Positions 13,872 to 20,731 of a stretch of DNA of 20,731 bases are shown piece after piece. Origin of the DNA: Clostridia bacterium (lineage in GTDB: Bacteria > Bacillota_A > Clostridia > Christensenellales > Aristaeellaceae); the NCBI GenBank assembly GCA_017432405.1, contig JAFRJF010000273.1, forward strand, positions 1-20,731, written 5' to 3'. The notes beneath the pieces are model-generated. The model saw only the letters and a list, made by a program, of their open reading frames with translations. It did no database searches and had not been told where the DNA came from. Numbering within the stretch: position 1 is the stretch's first letter; every line of letters begins with the position of its first letter. The position numbers were made by a program, and so were the translations under genes.

Positions 13872-13910
13872 TTGTGAGTATTCTGTGCTTGTATTATGAT
13901 AAAATATAAT
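13872..13910 (+). promoter_or_regulatory. Promoter region of the foldase-giant protein operon
   Basis: Two overlapping options: TTGTGA (13872-13877) with TATGAT (13895-13900), spacer 17; and a consensus TATAAT (13905-13910) with a poor -35 (TTCTGT 13881-13886). It is divergent from the promoter of the 79-residue gene. The rest of the 282-bp gap 13693-13974 shows nothing else definite. Confidence 0.6.
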
Positions 13911-13974
13911 AGCAATAGTCAGATTCGTATCATATTTGGCTGCTGATTGTCGATCTGTGAAAGGCGGTAAGACG

Positions 13975-15085
13975 ATGAAAAGAAAACTCTGCTTTATACT
14001 GATCCTGCTGCTGTCGACGCTGTATCCGGCCATGGCGGAGACGGCAGACGATCCCGTCGTGGTGCGGGTGGGCAACTTTACCTATCCCCAAAGCGTGCTC
14101 CAGGGCTCGCTGGACAGCATACTGGAGCTTTCCCAGATGCTCCGGGGCGACGCGCCCACCGACGAGGAGAAGGCCGCCCGGCTGCAGAACACCGTGGACA
14201 GCTTTGTGGGCCTGGGCGTGATCGAGAACAAGCTGACCGAGGCCGGGAAGAACGACTTTACCGATGCCGAGCGTCGGGGATATCATACTGACCCAGGCCC
14301 AGGTGGACGCCTACTACGACGAGCAGTTCGTCGCCCCTGACCGGGCGGACTATGAGAACAACGTCGACAGGTACGATCAGGAAATCCTGATGAACAACAA
14401 CGAGGCGTTTTATACGCCCGAGGGCTACCGCTACATCCACCAGATCGTGCTGGAGATCCCGGAGGAAGCCCTGAAGGCGGTGCGCACCGAGCAGGTGGCG
14501 ATGAACCGGGCCACCCAGAGCATGGCCACCGCTATGCAGGGGCTGACCCTGGCCGCCACCACCGCCGAGGGCTGGGAGGACATGACCGAGGCCCGGGCGC
14601 TGTACGACGAGGCCGCGGAAGCGCTGAAGGCGGCCCAGGCGGACTATGCCGCCCGGCTGGAGGCGGAGGCGCTCCCCCTGGTGAAGCAGACCACCGACGA
14701 GATCACCGCCCAGTACGCCGCCGGCATCGACTTCAAGACCCTCATCAGCCGCTATAGCACCGAAAAGACCGACCGCAACGTGAACGGCGACGGCTATCCC
14801 TTCCATCCGGATTCCAAGATGTGGCCGGAGAACTTCAAACAGGCCGCGTCGGCGCTTGAGAAGGTGGGGGACATCTCCCAGCCCTTCGTCACCGAGCAGG
14901 GCGTGCACATACTGTGCTACAGTGGCGAGGTGCCCGCCGGGGCGCACGCGCTGACCGACGACGAGCGGGAGCTTCTGAACGCCGCCGCGCTGCGCTACTA
15001 CCAGCTGGACAAGCTGAACGCGCTGGTGGAGGAATGGCAGGCGGACTATGAAATCGAAACCCATCCGGAACTGCTGAAATACTGA
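13975..15085 (+). pseudogene. Parvulin-type peptidyl-prolyl isomerase (PrsA/SurA-like), frame broken
   Basis: ATG at 13975 with AAAGGCGG upstream. A signal peptide (MKRKLCFILILLLSTLYPAMA) and the N-terminal region DPVVVRVGNFTYPQSVLQG are in one frame up to about NDFTDAER. The rest continues in the next frame from about 14264: DIILTQAQVDAYYDEQFVA, then the parvulin domain (FYTPEGYRYIHQIVLEIPEE, later DFKTLISRYSTEKTDRN, FKQAASALEKVGDISQPFVTE, GVHILCY) and the end THPELLKY. The two frames rejoin if one G is removed from GGGG at 14276-14279. The joined ~369 residues still look short in the helical N-region, so a deletion may accompany the shift. A long helical insert splits the parvulin domain. 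Intact relatives fold exported proteins outside the membrane. It precedes the giant surface protein by 28 bases. Sequencing error or programmed slippage remain possible. Confidence 0.8.
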
Positions 15086-15090
15086 TTGAC
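15077..15090. repeat. Half copy of the 37-bp palindrome at the foldase stop codon
   Basis: AAATACTGATTGAC matches the left arm AAATACTGATTTGTC apart from a missing base or two. It encodes the last Lys-Tyr and the TGA of the foldase. Confidence 0.5.
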
Positions 15091-15113
15091 TGAAATCGCC
15101 GGGAGGAATACAG

Positions 15114-18100
15114 ATGAAAAAGCTGTTGTCCACGCTGCTTCTGATCGTTCTGCTGGTCCAGGTGTTGCCCTTTGACGCCCTGGCTACCGTCGGCAGGGTG
15201 CTTACCGAGGATGAGCTGGCCAGGGCCTATGCCCTGACCGGACTGGGAACCGGCGGGCTGGCCGCCAACGGCGACGGGGCTTACCATGCAGGCATGAGAC
15301 CCAATGCCGGATGGAACGCCTCCCAGCTGCGGGACTGGCTGGACGCGAAGCTGTCTTCCGACCTGCGGACCGTCAACGAGCTGATTTCCCAGGCGGCCTT
15401 CACACTGGACGAGCTGCGGCAGAGCAAGCCCGACGTCTACGGGGAATATGCCGAAAACAACGCCTTCTCGCACGCGCAGGCGCTATACCTCGAAGCAGAG
15501 GATCTGCGCCAGACGCTGCGCTGGCATCAGGACCAGCTGGCCGAGGCATCGAACGTCATCGGCGAGATGTCGCGTTGGCTGGCGGAGCGGGACGCCGCCC
15601 TGTTCGATTCGGACAAGGTGCGCTATTCGGCCCGGATCGAGGAGGCCGCCCGGCAGATCGTGGAGCACCGGCAGGCCATCGCCGACAGCGCTGCCGGGTG
15701 GGAGGACCAGATCAAGAGCCTGCAGGAGCGCGTGCAGTCCGGCCCCGCGGGGGATGAGGACGACGGCGCTGTCGGCGACTGGCTGACCGGGCTGCTGGGC
15801 GAATCCAACCCGCCGCAGAGCAACACCGCGAAGGTCTCCCGGGTCACGGCCTCGGCATCCCGCGCAAACCGGCTGTCGATGGGGGCGGGCCTGGCGGCCA
15901 ATGACGTGGCCGACGCGAGGATCACCGTGCTGTCGGAGAACGAGGTCGGCATCGTTCTGCAGACCGGCACCGTAGAGCATCCCATACCCGTGTCGGGCGT
16001 CGAAGTGTGGGTGAAGGACGCGCTGAATCCGGACGCCGAGGCGCTGTCCTATCCCACCAAGAATGGAACCGCCGTGGTGCCCGTCAACAAATTCATACTG
16101 GACGAGTTCGACGTACTCCACCTGCACGTGACGGCCGACCCCTCCGCCCAGGGCTTCCGGGATTTCGTCATCGAGGATATGGACCTGGAAAAGGGCGAGC
16201 ACTACACCTGCACCCTGACCCCCATCAGCGCCTCCGCCAACGGCGACGCCGCCAACGCGGACGACGCGCCCTATGTCTACATGATGTCCTTCGCGGGCAA
16301 GGATATCATGCATTCGGAATACGACATGATCTATTCCCCGGTGAACAACTATCAATTCGAGATCAAGGTCGGCGTGAGGAACCACGGGAACCGGAAGCTG
16401 CTGATGCGCTACTATGCCAACGACGGCGGCTTTTCCAGGCTGAAGGAGTGCTGGGCCGAGGCCTGGCCCGACAAGGACGGCGTGTATGTGTTCAAGGGGG
16501 CCTGGAAGAGCCTGTTCTCGCCCCAGGCCGACCTGAGCCAGCGGCCCGCCTTCATGTTCAGCAAGAATGCCCCTCAGAGCCAGGTGTTCACCAGCCAGCT
16601 CGCCGCCAAGCAGAGCGCCACGGAAAAGCCCCTGAACGAAGGCACCGGCCCCGACGGCGGCATCTTCGCCAACGTGCTGGGCAAGGGCCTGGCCGTCAGC
16701 TTCAAGATCCCCGTGGTGGAAATCAACGTCAAATTAGAGCTGCCCTTCCAGAAGTATCTTCCCCACCTGTCCGTCGACCCCAGCGGCTGCGTGGTCATCT
16801 TCATGGGCAAGCCCGTCTTTGAGGACGACATCAAAAAGACCAAGGAAAACTGGCAGCAAAAGGACGAGCGCCGGGCCAACCAGGCCCAGAAATCGGTGGA
16901 GAAGAAGGGCAGGTTTGCCGAATACAAGGCCAATTACAACATGGCCAAGGACTACTACAAGACCCAGGGCTTCGGCTTCATGGGGGAATCCTCCATCGAC
17001 GTGGGCATCTTCGCGGTGGCCACCGGCCGCTGGGAGCTGGACAAGGACATCCCCGACATCACCACCACCAACGTCAGCCTCCGCGGCGGCGCGGGCATCA
17101 CCGTCAGCTACAGCTACAGCTGGACTCTCAGGTATACCGTGGGGCCGGTGCCGCTGTACGTGTGCTTCACGCTGGGCGTGTCGGCGGGCTTTGCGGTGGA
17201 GCTGGCGATCAACTTTTCGCTGAACAACGGCTCCTTCAGCGGCTTCGAGCTCAAGCCCATCAACAGCATCACCATCGACATCGGCTTCCTGTTCAGCGCC
17301 CAGCTGGGCATCGGCATCAAGGGCTTCCTGGACGCCTGGGTGAAGCTGACGGCCTCGCTGGATTTCCTGATCCACCTGAGCATCATGGACACCACCCCCT
17401 CGAACCTGACCATCTCCGGCGCCATCACGCTGTCCGTTGGCGCGACGGTGTTCTTCGTGTCCCTCTCCAAGTCCTGGAACATCGTCAGCGGCCAGATCTG
17501 GCCCAAGAGCAACGCCGCCAACCTGCTCGCGCACTACATGAACGCCGACAACGCCGAAGTCCAGCGCGTCGACGCCGCCTCCGACGAGCCCTACCGCTAT
17601 CCCGCGCTGGCGGCGGAGATGAGGGAGGTCATGTTTGCCAGCACCAAGGACAGGGCGGGAACGAACTACAAGATCGCCCAGGTGGGCGACAAGACCTTCA
17701 TGTTCTGCATCTGGGAGGCCTGGGACAGCATCAACGGCAAGAATGTCAAGCGGGTTTGGTGGCGGTGCCTGAATCCCAACAAGGGCACCGTCGCCCAGTG
17801 GCAATCCACCGAGGCCGTCATCGAGCAGTCGCAAAAGGACGGCCGGTTTCCGGGCGAGCCTCCAATCCTGACAAGGCAGGATTATGATTTCGACGTCTAC
17901 AGCGACGATCACTTCGTGTACCTCGCCGTCACCTGCGCCAAGGAATTCAATGAAGATGGCTTCCCGGTTCGAAACGACCTGTATGCGGATACCCGTTATC
18001 AGTGGCAGAACATCGGGCTGTACACCCTCGTGCTGGAGCACGACGGCAACAGCAATCTGAATTACAACCTGTCCGTGAGGAAGAATTCGATGTGGCAATA

Positions 18101-20576
18101 CTATATCTGCTTTTGCGACAGGTCGGGCCCCATTGCACACCTCTACACCGGCCAGAACTACGACAGCCTGGGCAAGCCCCACATCTCCTCCGCCTATGCC
18201 GTTTGGGGGGACGAGGATAAAAAGGATTTCAAAAGCTTCAAGATCTACGGCGAATGCGGCAGGCTGGCCTATCCGGAGGACACCGCCGCCGTCGGCACCA
18301 CCGGCTTCGTGATGGAAAATGGCGTGCTGCACCAGATCACCGAGAAGCGTGTACACTGCGCCATGGGCGACGATTACCAGCGCGTGCAGGCGCTGACGCT
18401 GCTGGACCTGGATTCCGGGACACGCGACGCGGGCAACTTCGGGGATGAAGATGGCTATGCCATGAGCTTCGTGGGCCTGAGCAAGCCGAAGGACGGCAAG
18501 GCCGGCGACAGCGTCATCGAGCTGTTCGGCTTTGACATGAACCAGACTTATCGGGACAAGCAGGCCGTCGTGCTGGATCGGGGCGACATCGACCACATCG
18601 TCGTGGCCAGGGATACGCAGGATGCCCACGGGGCGCAGGCGGGGCGCACGGTGTTCTACACCGCGAAGGAGACCAACGCCGACGGCGCGACCCGCAACAG
18701 GCTCTTCGGCCTGTACTTTGCCCCGGTGAAGGGTATTTTCACCGATGAAGTGGTGTACGAGGTGACGAAATACAGCTACGACGCGGTGATCCCCACCAAC
18801 TATTTCGACGTCTGCTACATGGGCGGCGTGCCCTACCTGTACTGGGTGGCTGCCGCGCAAAAGAAGAACGAGAATGATCCGGACGTCTGGCGCGTTTGGA
18901 CCATGTGCTACGACGCCGCCACCAACACCATGACCGATCCCATGGTATTCGCGGAATTCGAGACCCCCGGGGTCACCTATACCGCGCGGTATTGGTACGA
19001 CCTGCCCGCGGCGCCCAGCAACGTGATCCTGACGGGCACGGGCACGGCCTACGTCAACGCCGTTGCCACCAGCCTCGACGGGGTTGCCGAGGACGTGATG
19101 CCCACGTCCGCGCCGGTCTCGCTGTTCAGCTTCAGGGAGCTGAAGGCCCCGTCGGCGACCCTCACCGCCGCCATACCCCACGACCTGGCCGTCAAGGCGG
19201 GCGACTTCGAGGATGTGTCCATAGGCGTGCGCAACGAGGGCAACCTGGGCATCGCCACGTTCAACGTGTCCATGTACGAGGTTGTAAAGGGCGTGGAGAG
19301 CGCCAAGCCCGTGGAGACGGTGCACGTCAACGCGCTGGACCCGTCGAAGTGCAGGATCACGCTGGACGGGTCGGATGTCTCGCTGACCGACAGGAAGGTG
19401 GCCTATCGCGAGGAGGACTTCGACATGACCCCCCGCCGGCGCGACTGGGTGCTGGATCAGGAGACCACCGCCTACAAGATCCACGTGGGCCGCGAGGACC
19501 TGGTCGATTCCGAGGTGGTGCAGCCCAGCAGCCCCCGGCATGTGAAGACGGACGTGCTGATGCCCGGCTCGACAGGGACCTATACCACGGCCTTCAAGAT
19601 CCCGGAGGGCTGGGAGGGGGAGAAGACGCTGCGGATGAAGGTGACCGGCCTTTCGGTGGTGTCCAACCTGGCCCAGGCCGTGGCCAACGGCGGCGACACT
19701 CCGGCCACCCTCAGCTATACGCTGAACGAAAAGACCGGCAAGCTGGAGCTGCAGCAGCCCCTCCAGGCCAACGCCGCGCTGAAGGCGGCCGTCGATTCCG
19801 GCCTGTACGCCAATGAGATCGACGCGCCCGCGGTCGACATGATCGTACAGGTCCACGACCTCGAGGTCAAGCACCGCGTCTACCGTGGCCCGGACGGCGA
19901 GCGCATGCTGGACATCGTCGTCCACAACCACGCCGCCACCCGCGAGCCGCTGACGCTGTCCTGCGCGGTGTACGTGGATGGCGCGAGCGAGCCCTATATC
20001 CTGAACCTGCCCTATTACCAGGGGGCCGTCTCCGACCGCCAGACCCAGACCATCACGCTGCCGGTCAGCGCCCTGGTGGACGACCCGGCCAAACACAAGC
20101 GGGCCCGGGTGGAGATCACCGCCGTGGGCATTGATGAGCGGGCCTGGGCCAACAACGAATTCACCGTGGATTTCGGCGGCGAGGACGCCCTGCGCTTTAT
20201 CGGTCAGCCCGATGATGTCACCGCCCAGGAGGGCGAGGACGTGTCCTTCACGGTGGAGGCCGCCGGCGGCGTCAAGCCTTACACCTACCAGTGGCAGGTC
20301 TTCAACCCCAGGACAGGCGAGTGGGTCGACCTCCCCGGCTTCACCGGGCCGACCCTGAACCGCAAGGACATCGAAAAGAAGTGGGACGGCTGCAAATTCC
20401 GCTGTGTGGTCACCGACGCCGCGGGCACGCAGATCATCAGCCAGGAGGTCACCCTCACTGTTCGCGACGGGGTGGATACCGGCGATCACAGCCACCTGCC
20501 GCTGTACCTGGCCGTGGCGCTGGCCGCCCTGATACTGCTGTGGTGGATGCGGCGGCGAAGCGCAGACAAATACTGA
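15114..20576 (+). CDS. Giant exported, membrane-anchored multidomain surface protein
   Basis: ATG at 15114 with GGGAGG at 15101-15106; 1820 residues. Signal peptide 1-24 (LPFDALA). Residues ~84-210 are helical and coiled-coil-like (LRTVNELISQAAFTLDELRQ to QIKSLQERVQSG). About 225-375 look like Ig/CarbD-type beta domains. About 631-788 is a Gly-rich run of alternating hydrophobic beta strands (GGAGITVSYSYSWTLRYTVG, LGVSAGFAVELAINFSLN, IDIGFLFSAQLGIGIKGFL, ITLSVGATVFFVSLSKSW). About 816-1330 has repeated WxxY/beta blocks resembling a propeller. About 1350-1690 contains CARDB-like modules (DVSIGVRNEGNLGIATFNVSMYE). About 1693-1793 is an Ig-like domain (QPDDVTAQEGEDVSFTVEA). The end is TGDHSHLP, one membrane helix (~1795-1809) and RRRSADKY. 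It is transcribed with the upstream foldase. Function unknown; an adhesin, sensor or surface scaffold is inference. Confidence 0.88.
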   Translation: MKKLLSTLLLIVLLVQVLPFDALATVGRVLTEDELARAYALTGLGTGGLAANGDGAYHAGMRPNAGWNASQLRDWLDAKLSSDLRTVNELISQAAFTLDELRQSKPDVYGEYAENNAFSHAQALYLEAEDLRQTLRWHQDQLAEASNVIGEMSRWLAERDAALFDSDKVRYSARIEEAARQIVEHRQAIADSAAGWEDQIKSLQERVQSGPAGDEDDGAVGDWLTGLLGESNPPQSNTAKVSRVTASASRANRLSMGAGLAANDVADARITVLSENEVGIVLQTGTVEHPIPVSGVEVWVKDALNPDAEALSYPTKNGTAVVPVNKFILDEFDVLHLHVTADPSAQGFRDFVIEDMDLEKGEHYTCTLTPISASANGDAANADDAPYVYMMSFAGKDIMHSEYDMIYSPVNNYQFEIKVGVRNHGNRKLLMRYYANDGGFSRLKECWAEAWPDKDGVYVFKGAWKSLFSPQADLSQRPAFMFSKNAPQSQVFTSQLAAKQSATEKPLNEGTGPDGGIFANVLGKGLAVSFKIPVVEINVKLELPFQKYLPHLSVDPSGCVVIFMGKPVFEDDIKKTKENWQQKDERRANQAQKSVEKKGRFAEYKANYNMAKDYYKTQGFGFMGESSIDVGIFAVATGRWELDKDIPDITTTNVSLRGGAGITVSYSYSWTLRYTVGPVPLYVCFTLGVSAGFAVELAINFSLNNGSFSGFELKPINSITIDIGFLFSAQLGIGIKGFLDAWVKLTASLDFLIHLSIMDTTPSNLTISGAITLSVGATVFFVSLSKSWNIVSGQIWPKSNAANLLAHYMNADNAEVQRVDAASDEPYRYPALAAEMREVMFASTKDRAGTNYKIAQVGDKTFMFCIWEAWDSINGKNVKRVWWRCLNPNKGTVAQWQSTEAVIEQSQKDGRFPGEPPILTRQDYDFDVYSDDHFVYLAVTCAKEFNEDGFPVRNDLYADTRYQWQNIGLYTLVLEHDGNSNLNYNLSVRKNSMWQYYICFCDRSGPIAHLYTGQNYDSLGKPHISSAYAVWGDEDKKDFKSFKIYGECGRLAYPEDTAAVGTTGFVMENGVLHQITEKRVHCAMGDDYQRVQALTLLDLDSGTRDAGNFGDEDGYAMSFVGLSKPKDGKAGDSVIELFGFDMNQTYRDKQAVVLDRGDIDHIVVARDTQDAHGAQAGRTVFYTAKETNADGATRNRLFGLYFAPVKGIFTDEVVYEVTKYSYDAVIPTNYFDVCYMGGVPYLYWVAAAQKKNENDPDVWRVWTMCYDAATNTMTDPMVFAEFETPGVTYTARYWYDLPAAPSNVILTGTGTAYVNAVATSLDGVAEDVMPTSAPVSLFSFRELKAPSATLTAAIPHDLAVKAGDFEDVSIGVRNEGNLGIATFNVSMYEVVKGVESAKPVETVHVNALDPSKCRITLDGSDVSLTDRKVAYREEDFDMTPRRRDWVLDQETTAYKIHVGREDLVDSEVVQPSSPRHVKTDVLMPGSTGTYTTAFKIPEGWEGEKTLRMKVTGLSVVSNLAQAVANGGDTPATLSYTLNEKTGKLELQQPLQANAALKAAVDSGLYANEIDAPAVDMIVQVHDLEVKHRVYRGPDGERMLDIVVHNHAATREPLTLSCAVYVDGASEPYILNLPYYQGAVSDRQTQTITLPVSALVDDPAKHKRARVEITAVGIDERAWANNEFTVDFGGEDALRFIGQPDDVTAQEGEDVSFTVEAAGGVKPYTYQWQVFNPRTGEWVDLPGFTGPTLNRKDIEKKWDGCKFRCVVTDAAGTQIISQEVTLTVRDGVDTGDHSHLPLYLAVALAALILLWWMRRRSADKY

Positions 20577-20604
20577 TTTGTCGCGCTGCGACAAATCAGT
20601 ATTT
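20568..20604. repeat. 37-bp dispersed palindrome, full copy 3, containing a stop codon
   Basis: Arms 20568-20584 and 20588-20604 pair perfectly around GCT; one more pair (C20567-G20605) extends the stem to 18. It is identical in the core to copy 1. The left arm encodes the last Lys-Tyr and TGA (20574-20576) of the giant protein, so the stop codon lies inside the hairpin. It could also serve as a 3' mRNA hairpin. Confidence 0.9.
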
Positions 20605-20606
20605 GA

Positions 20607-20637
20607 GGGGTTAGGGGTTAGGTTTTAGGGGTTAGGG
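20607..20637 (+). other. TTAGGGG-type G-tract array (G-quadruplex candidate)
   Basis: G-tracts at 20607-20610, 20614-20617, 20628-20631 and 20635-20637 are separated by TTA, a 10-base spacer and TTA. This telomere-like pattern could fold into a G-quadruplex on the plus strand or its RNA. It lies immediately after palindrome copy 3. Confidence 0.6.
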
Positions 20638-20643
20638 AAGGAG

Positions 20644-20664
20644 GAAATCCTGACGGATTTCTTT
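20644..20664 (+). terminator. Weak terminator-like hairpin after the giant gene
   Basis: GAAATCC (20644-20650) pairs with GGATTTC (20655-20661) around TGAC, followed by only TTT. The remaining bases to the window end (20665-20731) show no gene that I can support. Confidence 0.4.
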
Positions 20665-20731
20665 GATTCATAGGATTACGAAGAGCCAGAAACCCCGTAG
20701 TTTCAATAAAATCAAACAAATCCCGCAGGGA

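Noticed and set aside
16734..20594. 1286-residue minus-strand ORF opposite the giant gene, and similar long antisense ORFs at 3332-4876, 6668-8659 and 1690-3108
   Set aside because: GC-rich, strongly biased codons on the coding strand leave the opposite strand free of stops. The antisense products are Val/Gly/His-rich, lack domains and ribosome binding sites, and overlap recognised genes completely.
20719..20731. TCCCGCAGGGA-like hairpin at the window end, similar to CTCCCGCAGGGG near 951-962
   Set aside because: The match is about ten bases with a short stem and is cut by the window edge, so it cannot be assessed.
1..20731. CRISPR arrays, prophage or defence systems
   Set aside because: No spaced direct repeats, cas, integrase, restriction or toxin-antitoxin genes are visible; the 42-bp array at the left edge is contiguous coding sequence without spacers.

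Overview
The window reads as a chromosomal segment of a GC-rich, low-motility-signal Bacillota (Clostridia-type) bacterium, probably an uncultured gut lineage. The reasons are the rpsF-ssb-rpsR operon, strong AAGGAGG ribosome binding sites, canonical TTGACA/TATAAT promoters, a BMP-family binding protein, sortase-like surface protein architecture, Big_2-type Ig domains and the near-exclusive use of CTG/GCC/GGC codons. The genus cannot be named from the sequence alone.

Layout. 1-865: C-terminal end of a surface protein with a Pro/Thr/Lys stalk made of 42-bp repeats, then an FN3-like and a Big_2 domain. 965-1408: a four-tRNA operon (Pro, Glu, a CAT tRNA, Asp) with promoter and terminator. 1741-2952: BMP/PnrA-like binding protein. 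3048-3250: MITE-like palindromic element. 3350-4861: iron/heme-type ABC binding protein with an extra N-terminal beta domain. 4886-6329: rpsF-ssb-rpsR with promoter, probable S6:S18 leader and terminator. 6488-8632: membrane HD-GYP protein. 8681-10072 (minus): an ABC ATPase/permease pair of the SsuBC/TauBC type. 10246-12416: Na/Pi cotransporter-PhoU fusion, translationally coupled to an ArsC/Spx-like protein lacking its cysteine. 12425-13207 (minus): ZIP metal transporter behind a perfect operator palindrome. 13453-13692 (minus): 79-residue protein of unknown function. 13975-20576: parvulin-type foldase with a broken frame, followed 28 bases later by a giant 1820-residue secreted, membrane-anchored protein.

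Two threads run through the window. The first is a dispersed 37-bp palindrome (17-bp arms around GCT) with three full copies and several half copies. One full copy carries compensating changes on both arms. Half or full copies repeatedly supply the stop codon of a gene as Lys-Tyr-stop, and one half copy supplies a promoter -35 box. The second is the foldase plus giant surface protein cassette: a secreted peptidyl-prolyl isomerase next to a very large beta-rich exported client with an unusual hydrophobic beta core. These two threads are the best candidates for undescribed biology here. The remaining genes are housekeeping or recognisable transport and signalling genes.
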